The notes beneath the pieces are model-generated. The model saw only the letters and a program-made list of their open reading frames with translations. It was not told where the DNA came from and searched no databases. Shown here piece by piece: positions 28,346 through 37,690 of a stretch of DNA of 64,000 nt. Source of the stretch: Myxococcus virescens. Lineage in GTDB: Bacteria; Myxococcota; Myxococcia; Myxococcales; Myxococcaceae. Where the stretch lies: assembly GCF_900101905.1 (NCBI RefSeq), contig NZ_FNAJ01000001.1, forward strand, positions 1,427,351 to 1,491,350. The letters are read 5' to 3'. Numbering within the stretch: position 1 is the stretch's first letter; each line of letters begins with the position of its first letter. Position numbers and translations under genes: made by a program.

Positions 28346-30706
28346 CTATCCGCGCCGCCGCCGCGACAGGCCGGCCAGTCCCGCCAGCAGCACCCAGGAG
28401 CCCACCACGCCCACGGGCGATGCGCCGCAGCCACACCCCACGTCGAGCGCCGCGGGCCCCCGCACCTCGAAGCCCGTGGTCCGCGAGCGCGCCGGCACGC
28501 GGCTGGAGGTGACGAGGTGCTCCTGCGCCGCGACATCGTGCGAGCCCACAGACAGCGCGCGCTCGCGGGGCACCTGGTAACGGAAGGCCCCGGTGTCATC
28601 GGCCGTCACCGTGGCGACTTCAACGCCGTCCACCTCGATGACCACCGTGGCGCCAGCCGTCGCCGCGCCCGCGAACAGCGGCGTGGAGTCCACCACCTCG
28701 CCATCAGCGGGGACCACCAGCACCGGCCAACCGTCCTCCGGGACCTGGGTGCCGCCATCTCCCTGGGACGTGCCCGCATCCTGCCCGGACGTCCCTCCGT
28801 CACCCTCGCCGCTCACCACCTGGGACTCGAAGCGGATGGGCTGCGAGTAGGGCCCGCTGATTCCCGCCTCGTTGTGCGAATGAACGGTGACGAAATGAGG
28901 GCCCGGCGCCAGCGGCGACTCAGCAGGCCACTGGTAGCGGAAGCGGCCCGCGCCATCCACGGGGATGATGACCTCCGCGCCATTGTCCACCTCGATGCCC
29001 ACCGTCGGCCCGTTGGGCGCGACGCCCGCGAACAGCGGCGTGGTTCCCACCGTCTCCCCGTCCTGCGGAATCACCAGGATGGGCTCCACCACCACGCCAC
29101 CATCCTCCAGGGTGGCCGCGACAGAGAACGACACAGGCGCGGAGGGCGCGCTGTACGCCCCCATCGCCTCCGTCACCACGTGGACCGTGCGCGTGCCGAC
29201 ATCGAGCGGCGCCTGCTGCGGAGGGATGCCAGCGATGAACACACCATCCGCGCCAGAGCTCACCTGAAGCCGCTCCACGCCATCGACGAACACGAGGACT
29301 CGAACGCCAGGGTCCGCCCGGCCTTCGAAGCGAGGACGGTGAGGAACACCCACCGCTCCGGACACGGGAGCGCTGACAGACGGCGTCCCGGGCGTGCGGT
29401 AGGCCACGTGGTATTCCTCGGCGAAGCCTTCGCTCCCCGTCCCCGCGCCATGCGTTCCGCCATCCGACGGGGTGAGGGTCCCGGCAGCGCCGCCCGACAC
29501 GCTCCTGGGACACGACGCCGTCGTCCCTTGCAGCAGCACGCCGCCGCCGCCGCCGCCACCACCCGGACCGAGCACCCAGCCCGGGTAGCTGACGTTGCCG
29601 CCGTTGCCGCCCGCGGCTTGGGCGCTCCCGCAGGACAGTGCGTCCTGCGCGCGAAGGATGAGGACACCCCCCGCGCCACCACCGCCCGCGCCATCGTCGC
29701 CCGGCGTGTGGCTGGCGGCGAGCCCATCCGCGGAGAAGCGCCCGGCGCCCGAGAACGCCCTGGCCCGGATGAGCACGACTCCGCCGCCCGCGCCGCCACT
29801 CGAGCCCAGGTCATCGTTGCCCTCCCCCGCGCCACCGCCACTCCCGAAGACAAACGTGTCGATGAGCGAGTACTTCGCGGGCGCGCCACCGAAACCGCCC
29901 ACGTCCCGCATCATGTCCGCCTCCGACGTGCGGCCGCCGACACCGCCCCGGCCTCCATTCCCGCCTCCGCCACCACCCGCGTTGTGGCAGTTGCCACCGC
30001 CACCCTCACCCGCCACGGAGCCACGCCCCGAGGCCGTGCCGAAGCGGCCCATCCGCAGGCCCTCACCTTTGTAGGCCCCCCCTGCCTCGGGAGGGCTGTC
30101 CAGGTCGGAGCAGCCAAGGAGGTCCGCGTGATTGACGAAGTGCCCGCCCCGGAAGCCCATTCCTTCCGCGCTGATGAGGCCCTGGTTCGTCACGCTGCCC
30201 GTGGCGAGGAAGGCCAGGATGCCGCCGCTGCGCCCATCCCATGGACGGGCCACGACCGAGGCACCCGCGGACACGAGGACGTCCGTGTACTCAGGCACGG
30301 AGACCACCTGCGCGCCCGGCGCGGCATAGGCATGCACCAGGGGCGCGGAGAAGCGCAGCCCGGGCGGCGATTCCGATACCGCCTCCACGCGCGCCAGCTC
30401 CCAGTGGCCCATCCGCCGAAGCGCCAGGGTGCCGCCATCGCTGGAGACCACGGCCTCCTCCGACCCGCCGCTCTGGTGGAGGAGCACCAGCGTGCCCGCG
30501 GTGAAGCCCGAAACGCGCTGCACCGGAACGTCGTGGGCGCCGACCACCACGAGGTCCGTCAGCGGCGTGGCGGCGTTGAGGACGCGCCCCACCGTCGTGA
30601 CGGACAGCGCGCCATCACGGCCCGAGCCCAGGCCGAAGGAATCCAGCTCCGCCAGCGCGGGGGACGCAGGGAGCAACACGAGCAGGCAGGACAGGACGAA
30701 GCGCAT
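28346..30706 (-). CDS. MYXO-CTERM surface protein, Gly-rich with Ig-like domains
   Basis: Exported protein of 786 residues. The signal peptide is MRFVLSCLLVLLPASPALA. A Gly-rich region (about residues 220-420, GGGGGGNGGRGGVGG-type runs) resembles the parallel-beta filament part of AgmC-like gliding proteins. Two or three Ig-like modules follow (PVLVVPADGEVVDSTPLFAG repeats with PILVIPQDGETVGTTPLFAG). The end, GCGCGASPVGVVGSW followed by a helix and RRRRG, is a MYXO-CTERM sorting signal, which directs a type II-exported protein to the cell surface with proteolytic processing. A role in adhesion or gliding is possible but inferred. Confidence 0.83.
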   Translation of the reverse strand: MRFVLSCLLVLLPASPALAELDSFGLGSGRDGALSVTTVGRVLNAATPLTDLVVVGAHDVPVQRVSGFTAGTLVLLHQSGGSEEAVVSSDGGTLALRRMGHWELARVEAVSESPPGLRFSAPLVHAYAAPGAQVVSVPEYTDVLVSAGASVVARPWDGRSGGILAFLATGSVTNQGLISAEGMGFRGGHFVNHADLLGCSDLDSPPEAGGAYKGEGLRMGRFGTASGRGSVAGEGGGGNCHNAGGGGGGNGGRGGVGGRTSEADMMRDVGGFGGAPAKYSLIDTFVFGSGGGAGEGNDDLGSSGGAGGGVVLIRARAFSGAGRFSADGLAASHTPGDDGAGGGGAGGVLILRAQDALSCGSAQAAGGNGGNVSYPGWVLGPGGGGGGGGVLLQGTTASCPRSVSGGAAGTLTPSDGGTHGAGTGSEGFAEEYHVAYRTPGTPSVSAPVSGAVGVPHRPRFEGRADPGVRVLVFVDGVERLQVSSGADGVFIAGIPPQQAPLDVGTRTVHVVTEAMGAYSAPSAPVSFSVAATLEDGGVVVEPILVIPQDGETVGTTPLFAGVAPNGPTVGIEVDNGAEVIIPVDGAGRFRYQWPAESPLAPGPHFVTVHSHNEAGISGPYSQPIRFESQVVSGEGDGGTSGQDAGTSQGDGGTQVPEDGWPVLVVPADGEVVDSTPLFAGAATAGATVVIEVDGVEVATVTADDTGAFRYQVPRERALSVGSHDVAAQEHLVTSSRVPARSRTTGFEVRGPAALDVGCGCGASPVGVVGSWVLLAGLAGLSRRRRG

Positions 30707-30763
30707 GCCCCCACATGCTGCCTCAGAAGCCGGGTCTACCGCGAGTGCAGGCCCCCTGAAGGC

Positions 30764-31261
30764 TCACTCGCCCGAGGGGTTCATCAGCGCCCGGGCGTTG
30801 CGCGGTGCGAAGAAGGACTGGCGCGCGAGCCTCGTCAGGGCGCGCTTGTCCACGCACCACAGCTGGAGCGCATCCTCCCACTCGCCCAGCTCGGCCACCG
30901 CGCGCACGTCCGGCGCATCGCGGTAGAGGCTGTTGAGGTTGTGCACCAGCGCGGACAGGTCCTCCACCTCCCAGCGCTCCGTCACGTCGCCAGCCATGAC
31001 GTGGAGCTCCAGCACGGGGCGCTCGCGCACGTCCACCACCTTGAAGCGGCGGGCCGCGCCGCCCATGGCGGTGGTGAGCGGCCCCACCAGCTCGTCGGCG
31101 CGCACGCCGTACCCCACGGACAAGCCACCTTCGAGCAGGCCCGCGTCACACAGGCGCAGCATGGACACATGGGGAGGCTCGCCACGCGGCAGCAGCGCCG
31201 CGGCGGCATCGCGGTCCTTGAGGAGCCGCTCTCGGGTGAGCACGTCGAGCAATGGGGCCAT
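30764..31261 (-). CDS. Hypothetical protein downstream of cupin gene
   Basis: Product of 165 residues, starting at the ATG at 31261, 14 bases after the cupin stop; the longer frame that overlaps the cupin gene lacks protein-like codon use in the overlap. No signal peptide. It contains VLELHVMAGDVTERWEVEDLS and AELGEWEDALQLWCVDKRAL, alpha/beta-like, but no known motif. It is co-oriented with the cupin and methyltransferase genes and probably shares their transcript. Function unknown. Confidence 0.65.
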   Translation of the reverse strand: MAPLLDVLTRERLLKDRDAAAALLPRGEPPHVSMLRLCDAGLLEGGLSVGYGVRADELVGPLTTAMGGAARRFKVVDVRERPVLELHVMAGDVTERWEVEDLSALVHNLNSLYRDAPDVRAVAELGEWEDALQLWCVDKRALTRLARQSFFAPRNARALMNPSGE

Positions 31262-31274
31262 CTCGGCGCACAGC

Positions 31275-31778
31275 CTATCGCTCCTCGCCGCTCCAGTAGT
31301 CCACCTCCGCGGAGAGGGGCAGCGTGGTGAACAGGCTCCGAGCGGCCTTGTCGCCCCCGGGAGCACTGCCCGCGGAGATGACCACCTTCCCTGAGTCCGG
31401 GTACACCATGACGTCCGGCTCCACCATGGTGGAGAAGGCCAGGTAGCGCAGCGTCTCAGTCCCGTCGTTGAGGAGCTGGTGCGCGCCCCCGGGCCCCACC
31501 GGGAGCGCCACATAGTCGCCCGCCGTGACGGCGAGGGTGTCGTCCCCCAGCCGCAGCCGGCCCGTGCCCGCGAGGATGAAATAGGCCTCTTCGTTGGCCA
31601 GGTGGTAGTGCCGCGGCCACGCGTGTTTGCCGGGGGGCAGCTCCATCAAGCTGCACCCCAGCTTGCGGCCCTTGGCGGCGGCGCCCAGTTGCTTGCGGCG
31701 GTACGCCACCCGGGGACCTTGCGTGACTTCGGTCCAGGGAAGCTCAGGCTCGTGGACGACGTGAGGATGCGAGGACAT
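31275..31778 (-). CDS. Cupin-domain protein
   Basis: Small cupin of 167 residues. The first cupin motif is W-P-R-H-Y-H-x6-Y (HYHLANEEAYFILAGTG) and the second is GPGGAHQLLNDGTE. Metal-binding His residues and a Glu are present, so it may bind a metal and a small ligand or act as an isomerase or dioxygenase; related proteins are often uncharacterised. AGGAGCG precedes the ATG. It sits between a methyltransferase upstream (stop 16 bases before... its start) and a hypothetical gene downstream, giving a three-gene operon. Confidence 0.83.
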   Translation of the reverse strand: MSSHPHVVHEPELPWTEVTQGPRVAYRRKQLGAAAKGRKLGCSLMELPPGKHAWPRHYHLANEEAYFILAGTGRLRLGDDTLAVTAGDYVALPVGPGGAHQLLNDGTETLRYLAFSTMVEPDVMVYPDSGKVVISAGSAPGGDKAARSLFTTLPLSAEVDYWSGEER

Positions 31779-31794
31779 GGACAGGCGCTCCTGT

Positions 31795-32574
31795 TCAGGG
31801 TCGCGTCGCGAGCAGCGCGAAGACGCGGTGGGGGATGTCGAGCGGGTCCGCTGGAAAGCCCTCGGCGAGCAGGTCCGCGAGCGCGGCGTCGAAGCGGCTC
31901 ACCGCGCTCGCAGGCATGGACGCGCCCACCTTCGCGCTGGCGCGGATGCGGCCCCGCCACGCGCGGGGGCTGTACGACACGGACACGTCGAAGGAGAACG
32001 AGGTGAGCTGGGTGAAGCCCGCCTCGGCGGCGTCGCGGTACCACGGAGGATAGACACCGGAAGACTGGCTCAAGGACACGAAGGGCGCGGGAGCCCCTGG
32101 GTTGAAGCGCTCGATGAGCCGCTCGGTGGCCTCCACCACGTTGCCGGGCAGCGGCAGCCAGTCGAAGTGGGCGATGACCAGACGGCCCCCGGGAACGAGC
32201 AACCGCGCGGCCTCACGCGCTGCGGCGGCCCGGTCGAACCAGTGCCAGCACTGCCCCGCGACCACCACGTCGAACGCCTGTGACGGCAGACCCGTGTTCT
32301 CCGCGGGCGCCTGTCGGAAGTCGATGCCCAGCCCCATCCCAGAGGCGAGCCCACGCGCGGCATCCAGCATGTCCGCGGACACATCCAGCCCCGTCACCAC
32401 GGCGCCGCGCTGGGCCAATCCCCGGGCCACCGTGCCCGTGCCCGTCCCCAGGTCGACGGCGCGGAGGCCCGGACGAAGGAGGCCCTCCCTGTCGAGCCGT
32501 TCGAAGAAGGCTTCCGGAAAGCCCGCCCGGTGCCTCACGTAGTCCGACGACGTGCGTCCGAAGTCCACCTGCAT
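31795..32574 (-). CDS. Class I SAM-dependent methyltransferase
   Basis: Methyltransferase of 259 residues with SAM motif AVDLGTGTGTVARGLAQRG, VTGLDVSADMLDAARG and the post-motif LLVPGGRLVIAHFDWLPLPG. The FDVVVAGQCWHWFDR segment is typical of the yeast Tmt1-like and TAM-type group that methylate small acids. The ATG at 32574 follows GGAGCC. It is first of the three-gene unit with the cupin and is divergent from the citrate synthase-like gene, so the 168 bases between probably hold two promoters. Substrate unknown. Confidence 0.85.
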   Translation of the reverse strand: MQVDFGRTSSDYVRHRAGFPEAFFERLDREGLLRPGLRAVDLGTGTGTVARGLAQRGAVVTGLDVSADMLDAARGLASGMGLGIDFRQAPAENTGLPSQAFDVVVAGQCWHWFDRAAAAREAARLLVPGGRLVIAHFDWLPLPGNVVEATERLIERFNPGAPAPFVSLSQSSGVYPPWYRDAAEAGFTQLTSFSFDVSVSYSPRAWRGRIRASAKVGASMPASAVSRFDAALADLLAEGFPADPLDIPHRVFALLATRP

Positions 32575-32742
32575 GACAGGCTCCTCTCCTCGCGGGCACA
32601 CGCGAGCCCGGCCGACCTGGGGACGTATCGACACGTCATCCAGTCGAGTCGACAATGGCCTTCGCGAGGTGCGTGAGACATGAGTAGGCCCAAGGGCGGA
32701 CGCTCTCAATCTCGATTCGACCATCGACCTGAGGAGGAGCTC

Positions 32743-33975
32743 GTGAGCGCGGCACAGGCCGCCGCGCTCCTGGGCGTGAAGCGAGCCACGCTCTACACCT
32801 ACGTGAGCCGAGGCCTCGTGCGCTGTGTGCCGGAGCGAGGCACCAAGGAGAACCGCTATGTGCGCTCCGACCTGGAGCGCCTGAAAGCGCGGCACGACGC
32901 GAGAGCGGGACACGCGGCAGTCGCCTCGGGCGCCTTGCGCTGGGGCGAGCCCGTCATCGACTCGTCGGTGTCCCGCGTGGGCGCGGAGGGGCTCGCGTAC
33001 CGAGGCCATTCGGCGGTGACGCTCGCGGTGGAGGGACGCGCGTTCGAGGACGTGGCCGAGCTGTTGTGGACAGGCACGCTGCCCGAAGAAGCGTCACGGT
33101 GGCCCTCACCCGAGCCGGCGTTTCCACCGTCCGAGCTGGCGAAGCTGCTGCCCCGTGGAACACCTCCCGTGGCCGCGCTGTCTGCGTTGGTGCCGCTCCT
33201 AGGCGCACGGGACCCGGCGCGCTTTGCCTCTCCGCCTGAGCAGGAGCGCACCCGCGCCCGGAGCCTGCTGCGCCACCTGTCCGCCTGGGTCTGCGTGGCG
33301 AACGCGCCGGGGCGGGTGACGCAAGCCTTGAACGAGCCCACGGTGGCGCAATCCCTGGCGCGCGCTTGGAACACCCGCATGAAGCGCGCACCGGAGCTGC
33401 TCAACCGCGCGCTGGTGCTGTGCGCGGACCACGAGCTGAACGTGTCCACGTTCGCCACGCGCGTGGTGGCCTCCTCGGGCGCGGACCTCTACGCCTGCCT
33501 GAGCGCCGCGCTGGCCGCGCTCTCCGGCCCCAAGCATGGAGGGGCCTGCGACCGCGTGGAGGCGCTGTTCGTGGAGGTGGGACGGCCGGAGCGTGCCGCG
33601 GAGGTCATCCGGGAGCGGCTGCGGCGCGGGGAGACAATCACCGGCTTCGGCCATCAGCTCTACCCGGACGGAGACCCGCGAACGCCGCCGCTGGTGGAGG
33701 CCGCTCGTGCCGTGAGCCCCGAAGTCCCCAGTGTCCGCATCGCCAGCGCCGTGCTGGAAGCCATGCGCGCGGCGGGACATCCGCCCCCGTCCGTGGACTT
33801 CGGGCTGGTGATGCTCGCCGGTGCGCTGAGTCTTCCTCCGGGCGCGGGCGCCACGCTGTTCGCCGTGGGGCGCGCGGCGGGCTGGGTGGCCCACGTCCTG
33901 GAGCAACGCGAGCAAGGCCACCTGCTGCGCCCTCGGGCCCGCTACGTGGAAGCGAAGCGTCCAGGCACGGCGTGA
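32743..33975 (+). CDS. Citrate synthase-family protein with N-terminal HTH
   Basis: Protein of 410 residues. Residues 1-50 form a MerR/excisionase-like helix-turn-helix (VSAAQAAALLGVKRATLYTY, then VSRGLV and a winged strand). The rest is a citrate synthase fold with the catalytic trio in place: His in LCADHELNVSTF, His in GFGHQLYPDGDPR and Asp in SVDFGLVML. So it may condense acetyl-CoA with oxaloacetate or a related 2-oxoacid while binding DNA, or may use the fold as a metabolite sensor. The GTG at 32743 is strongly preferred (GAGGAGGAG just upstream); an ATG at 32680 is possible. No other TCA genes are near. Confidence 0.85.
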   Translation: MSAAQAAALLGVKRATLYTYVSRGLVRCVPERGTKENRYVRSDLERLKARHDARAGHAAVASGALRWGEPVIDSSVSRVGAEGLAYRGHSAVTLAVEGRAFEDVAELLWTGTLPEEASRWPSPEPAFPPSELAKLLPRGTPPVAALSALVPLLGARDPARFASPPEQERTRARSLLRHLSAWVCVANAPGRVTQALNEPTVAQSLARAWNTRMKRAPELLNRALVLCADHELNVSTFATRVVASSGADLYACLSAALAALSGPKHGGACDRVEALFVEVGRPERAAEVIRERLRRGETITGFGHQLYPDGDPRTPPLVEAARAVSPEVPSVRIASAVLEAMRAAGHPPPSVDFGLVMLAGALSLPPGAGATLFAVGRAAGWVAHVLEQREQGHLLRPRARYVEAKRPGTA

Positions 33976-34068
33976 CGCGGGACTGCGCCAACGGCCACTG
34001 TCGCCTGCCGCGCACCCAACGAAGTCCGTCGTTGGAGCCACGCACGCGCGAGGGGAAACTCCCGCGCC

Positions 34069-34365
34069 GTGGACACTCGACGCGTATATCCCCGTTTCGC
34101 CATCGCCTCCCTGCTCGGCAACGTCGCCTTCCTCGCCTCCTGGGGTGTGGTGCTGATGCGCCCCTCGGGCTGGCAGGTGGTCGGCCCGCTCCTGCTCCTC
34201 ATGTTCCTCGTCCTGCGGGTGGGCGGCATGTGGCTCTTCGCCTCGCGCCACCCGGTGGAGGAACGCCCACGCATGCGGCGCACGGCGACCCTCACCACCG
34301 TGCTGGCGCTCATCGCCGTGGGCATCTGGGTCTACACCGTGCTGCAAGGCCCGCGCGGCTTCTGA
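34069..34365 (+). CDS. Small three-helix membrane protein
   Basis: Product of 98 residues with a GTG start after GAGGGGAA. Three hydrophobic segments are seen (about residues 10-30, 37-58 and 75-93), so it is an inner-membrane protein. The short hydrophilic turn SRHPVEERPRMRRT lies between helices 2 and 3. No family recognised. It converges with ychF. Confidence 0.65.
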   Translation: MDTRRVYPRFAIASLLGNVAFLASWGVVLMRPSGWQVVGPLLLLMFLVLRVGGMWLFASRHPVEERPRMRRTATLTTVLALIAVGIWVYTVLQGPRGF

Positions 34366-34456
34366 GCCGCCAGGCCCTGAAACGGCTCGCGGGCGCCGCC
34401 TCCAGACTGAACCGTCCGGAAGCACAGCGCCCGCGATGACTGCCGTGTGCTGACCG

Positions 34457-35566
34457 CTACACGTTGAAGCGGAAGTGCATGCAGTCGCCGTCCTGGACGA
34501 CGTACTCCTTGCCTTCCACGCGCAGCAGGCCCTTCTCCTTCACGGCGGACTCGCTGCCCAGCTTCACCAGATCCTCCCAGCGCATCACCTCGGCCTTGAT
34601 GAAGCCGCGCTCGAAGTCGGAGTGGATGACGCCGGCCGCCTGCGGGGCCTTGTAGCCCTGGTGGATGGTCCACGCGCGGCACTCCTGCTCGCCCACGGTG
34701 AAGTACGTCCACAGGCCCAGCAGCTTGTAGCCGGCGCGCACCACCTTGTGCAGGCCCGGCTCGGACAGGCCCGCGCTCTCCAGGAAGCCCGGACGCTCCG
34801 ACTCCGGAAGCTGCTGGATTTCGGACTCCAGCGCGGCGGCGAGCACCACCACCTCGAAGCCCTCCTTCGCGGCCATCTCCCGAACGGCCTTCACGTGGGG
34901 GTTCGCGTCCTCCTTGCCCAGCTCCGCCTCGCCAATGTTCGCCACGTACAGCACGGGCTTGTCGGTGAGCAGGAACAGGTCATGGATGACGGCGCTCTCC
35001 TCCTCGGTGAGCTTCTGGGCGCGCACGGTGATGCCGTTGTCCAGGCCCGCCTTGATGCGGTCCAGCAACGCCACCTCGGCCTTGGCCTCTTCGCCGGCCT
35101 TGCCGCCCACCTTCGTGTTCTTCAAGGTGCGCTCGCGGCGCTTCTCCACCGTCTCCAGGTCCTTGAGGCACAGCTCCGTATCGACCACGTCCCGGTCCCG
35201 CACCGGATTCACCCCGCCCTCGACGTGGGTGACGTTGTCGTCCTCGAAGCAGCGCAGCACGTGGAGCACGGCGTTGACCTGGCGGATGTTGCCCAGGAAC
35301 TGGTTGCCCAGGCCTTCGCCCTTGGACGCGCCGCGCACCAGGCCGGCGATGTCCACGAACTCCAGCGAGGTGGGCACCTTCTTCAGCGGCTTGATGAGCG
35401 CGGACAGCTGGTCCAGGCGGTCATCCGGCACGGGCACCACGCCCACGTTGGGCTCGATGGTGCAGAAGGGATAGTTGGCCGCCTGCGCGCCCGCGGCCGA
35501 CAGCGCGTTGAACAGGGTGGACTTGCCGACGTTGGGCAGCCCGACGATTCCGATGGATAGACCCAT
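34457..35566 (-). CDS. ychF: Redox-regulated ATPase YchF
   Basis: Obg-family P-loop protein of 369 residues that hydrolyses ATP rather than GTP and binds ribosomes; it is linked to stress and redox responses. Motifs: Walker A GLPNVGKST, switch II DIAGLVRGASKGEG and the NxxE specificity motif in YVANIGEAEL. A coiled-coil insert (ETVEKRRERTLKNTKVGG) and a C-terminal TGS domain ending in GDCMHFRFNV complete it. Length matches the family (about 363). The ATG at 35566 with AGGGAATC upstream is used. It lies about 50 bases downstream of atpF and may be read through from the ATP synthase operon. Confidence 0.96.
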   Translation of the reverse strand: MGLSIGIVGLPNVGKSTLFNALSAAGAQAANYPFCTIEPNVGVVPVPDDRLDQLSALIKPLKKVPTSLEFVDIAGLVRGASKGEGLGNQFLGNIRQVNAVLHVLRCFEDDNVTHVEGGVNPVRDRDVVDTELCLKDLETVEKRRERTLKNTKVGGKAGEEAKAEVALLDRIKAGLDNGITVRAQKLTEEESAVIHDLFLLTDKPVLYVANIGEAELGKEDANPHVKAVREMAAKEGFEVVVLAAALESEIQQLPESERPGFLESAGLSEPGLHKVVRAGYKLLGLWTYFTVGEQECRAWTIHQGYKAPQAAGVIHSDFERGFIKAEVMRWEDLVKLGSESAVKEKGLLRVEGKEYVVQDGDCMHFRFNV

Positions 35567-35618
35567 GGTGATTCCCTGGAACACGCGCGCCGGGGGGCGC
35601 GCTTCCCCAAGAAGGGGA

Positions 35619-36173
35619 TTAGGCAGTGCGGCGCACGGCGCCAGTGGCGCTGGTGCTGTTCAGCGGCAGGCCCTGGACGAACTGCTCGGCCAGCGCGCGC
35701 TGCTTGCTGTCGTCCATGCGCTCGCTGATGAGCTTGCCGGCGACTTCCATGGCCAGGTCGACCGCCATGGCGCGGACCTCGGCGATGGCCTTCGCCTTCT
35801 GCTCGTCAATCTCGCGACGCGCGCTCAGCTTGAGCTCCTCGGCCTCCTTGCGGCTCTTGGCCATGAGCTCCTCGCGGAACTTCTCCATCTCCTGCGTGTT
35901 GCGGCGCATCATCTCCGCGGCCTCGCGACGGGCCTCGGCGATGGCCGTCTTCTGGTCGGCCAGCAGCTTCTCCGCCTCGGCGCGCTCACGCTTGGCGCTC
36001 TCGATGGAGCTGGCGATCTGCTTCTCGCGCTCCTCGACCAGCGAAAGGATGGGGCCCCACGCCTTCCACTTCAGGACGACGGCGGCGATGACGAAGGTGA
36101 CCAGGGTCCAGAAGATGAGGCCCGGCTGGACCTTCACGAGGTTACTGGCGGCGAGGACGGAGGGCAGGAACAT
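35619..36173 (-). CDS. atpF: F0F1 ATP synthase subunit b
   Basis: Subunit b (184 residues) is the peripheral stalk that ties the F1 head to F0. It has one N-terminal membrane helix (about residues 15-35, PGLIFWTLVTFVIAAVVLKW) and a long charged coiled coil up to about residue 165. It is last of the F0 gene set in order atpZ-atpI-atpB-atpE-atpF. F1 genes (delta, alpha, gamma, beta, epsilon) do not follow; ychF does. So F0 and F1 are encoded separately in this genome. Confidence 0.95.
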   Translation of the reverse strand: MFLPSVLAASNLVKVQPGLIFWTLVTFVIAAVVLKWKAWGPILSLVEEREKQIASSIESAKRERAEAEKLLADQKTAIAEARREAAEMMRRNTQEMEKFREELMAKSRKEAEELKLSARREIDEQKAKAIAEVRAMAVDLAMEVAGKLISERMDDSKQRALAEQFVQGLPLNSTSATGAVRRTA

Positions 36174-36304
36174 GGCGGGATGTCCAGCGTGAGGGAGGGA
36201 TGCTGCGAAGACTTCGGTTTCCGCGGCAGGAGCGGCCGGCGCCCGCGGTGGAATTCCCTACGGGCACCGGCGACCGTCCAGCGATGACTCGACCTGCGCT
36301 CGCC

Positions 36305-36535
36305 TTAAGCCTTGGTGGCGAGCAGGATGCAAACGACCAGCGCGAACAGCGTGGCGCCTTCGATGAGGGCCGCCGCGATGATCATCGTGGTGCGGATGTC
36401 GCCGCCCGCGGCCGGCTGACGGCCCGTGGCGTCCATGGCGGCGGCGGCCAGCTTACCAATGCCGAGCGCGGCACCGATGATGGAGAGACCGGCACCCAGA
36501 CCGGCGGCGAGGAAGGCAAGAGCGAGGTTGGTCAT
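36305..36535 (-). CDS. atpE: F0F1 ATP synthase subunit c
   Basis: Proteolipid of 76 residues that forms the rotating c-ring. Two membrane helices flank the polar loop DATGRQPAAGGDIR. The ion-binding carboxylate is the Glu in AALIEGATLFAL on helix 2. The first helix has the Gly-rich LAAGLGAGLSIIGAALGIG packing motif. No sodium-type signature is obvious, so proton coupling is likely. Hairpins lie between it and atpB upstream, consistent with the need for more c than a subunits. Confidence 0.96.
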   Translation of the reverse strand: MTNLALAFLAAGLGAGLSIIGAALGIGKLAAAAMDATGRQPAAGGDIRTTMIIAAALIEGATLFALVVCILLATKA

Positions 36536-36604
36536 GGTGACACTTGTTCTTTCGTAGCGTGGACCCGCTTGTGGGGGGGTCGTGATGTCCCTTGAGGACT
36601 ACCT

Positions 36605-36660
36605 CCGGCGGCCTTTCGAACCGCCGGGTCTTCGACCGGGGCGCTGGACTTCAGCGCCCC
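36605..36660 (-). promoter_or_regulatory. Two hairpins between atpB and atpE
   Basis: CCGGCGG (36605-36611) with CCGCCGG (36621-36627), and GGGGCGCTG (36638-36646) with CAGCGCCCC (36652-36660). Both stems are perfect and lie in the leader of atpE. They may protect the 3' end of a processed atpB message or the 5' end of atpE, or partly stop transcription. This is the largest intergenic gap in the operon after atpF-atpE. Confidence 0.5.
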
Positions 36661-36679
36661 GCTAACTCGTCAGAACGGC

Positions 36680-37690
36680 CTAGACGTGGTGCGCCTTGCC
36701 ATGGTCGTGGCTGGGGCCCGCTTCCGGGTGGTCGTGGCCGTGGTCGTCATGGTGGTGACCCATGGCCACGCTCATGCCGATGAACAGCGCCGACAGCATC
36801 GCGAAGACGTACGCCTGCACGAAGGCCACGAACAGCTCGAGCAGGAAGATGGCGAAGGCGAAGGGCACGCTCACCGCCGCCACCGCGGGGTGGCCGAGGA
36901 GGAAGATGAGGCCCAGGAGGAAGAAGTAGACGATGTGGCCCGCCAGCATGTTGGCGAACAGACGCATCGTGAGGGCGAAGGGCTTGGTGAACAGACCCAG
37001 CACCTCCACCGGAACCATGATGGGCCACAACCAGGGGGCCACGCCGCCCGTCAGGTGCTTCAGGTAGCCGCCCAGACCCGCCGCGCGGATACCCGCCACC
37101 TGGGTGATGACGAAGGTGCACAGCGCCAGCGCCAGGGTGACGGCCAGGTTGCCGGTGGCGGTCGCCATCCAGGGAACCATGCCCAGCAGGTTCATGAAGA
37201 GGATGAAGAAGAACACGGTGAGCAGGAAGGGCACGTAGCGGGGGCCCTCCTCCTTGCCGATGTTCTTGATGGCCAGCTCGTCACGAACGAACAGCACCAG
37301 CATCTCGAGGATGTTGGCGCCCGCGCCGCGCGGCACCAGCTTCGTCTTGTCGCGGTTGCCCCAGATGAACAGGGTGGCCATCAGCAGCAGCGCGGCCAGC
37401 CACATCATCAGGGTGTGCTTCGTGATGGACATGTCCAGGCAGCCGTCCATGAGGCCCGGAATCTCCTCACCGTGCTCCGTCATCCGGGGCGCGCACCCAT
37501 TGGCCTTCAGCGGGACGTGCCACTGCGGGAAGTCAAACGCGTGGATGGGGCTGCTGAGCGGGACCTCGATCTCCAGATAGGGCGAGTCCACGACGTGGTG
37601 GAGGATGTACCCCGGCACGTCGTCTTCAGACCCCGCGGCCCACGCCGTGGCAGCAAACAGACTGGCGAACAGCACCATTGCCTTGCGCAT
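36680..37690 (-). CDS. atpB: F0F1 ATP synthase subunit a
   Basis: Subunit a (336 residues), the stator channel that passes protons to the c-ring. The essential Arg is in [15 protein letters not shown], and the C-terminal [18 protein letters not shown] helix is typical. It starts with an apparent cleavable signal-like segment (ending in AWA) and a periplasmic region with several Cys and His residues, longer than in E. coli. The C-terminus is unusually His-rich ([20 protein letters not shown]), possibly metal-binding. The ATG at 37690 overlaps the atpI stop by one base; a GTG one codon earlier is possible. Confidence 0.94.
   Translation of the reverse strand: MRKAMVLFASLFAATAWAAGSEDDVPGYILHHVVDSPYLEIEVPLSSPIHAFDFPQWHVPLKANGCAPRMTEHGEEIPGLMDGCLDMSITKHTLMMWLAALLLMATLFIWGNRDKTKLVPRGAGANILEMLVLFVRDELAIKNIGKEEGPRYVPFLLTVFFFILFMNLLGMVPWMATATGNLAVTLALALCTFVITQVAGIRAAGLGGYLKHLTGGVAPWLWPIMVPVEVLGLFTKPFALTMRLFANMLAGHIVYFFLLGLIFLLGHPAVAAVSVPFAFAIFLLELFVAFVQAYVFAMLSALFIGMSVAMGHHHDDHGHDHPEAGPSHDHGKAHHV

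Noticed and set aside
29530-30010. GCC-rich repetitive DNA as a possible independent repeat element
   Set aside because: It is the coding sequence of the Gly-rich part of the MYXO-CTERM protein.
28247-31330. Open frame of more than 1,000 codons on the plus strand
   Set aside because: It is antisense to the MYXO-CTERM and downstream genes and arises from high GC at third positions; composition is Arg/His/Ala-rich with no motif.
31262-31513. N-terminal extension of the 30764 gene
   Set aside because: It would overlap the cupin gene by about 240 bases and reads as a shadow of it (Trp/Arg/Ser-rich).
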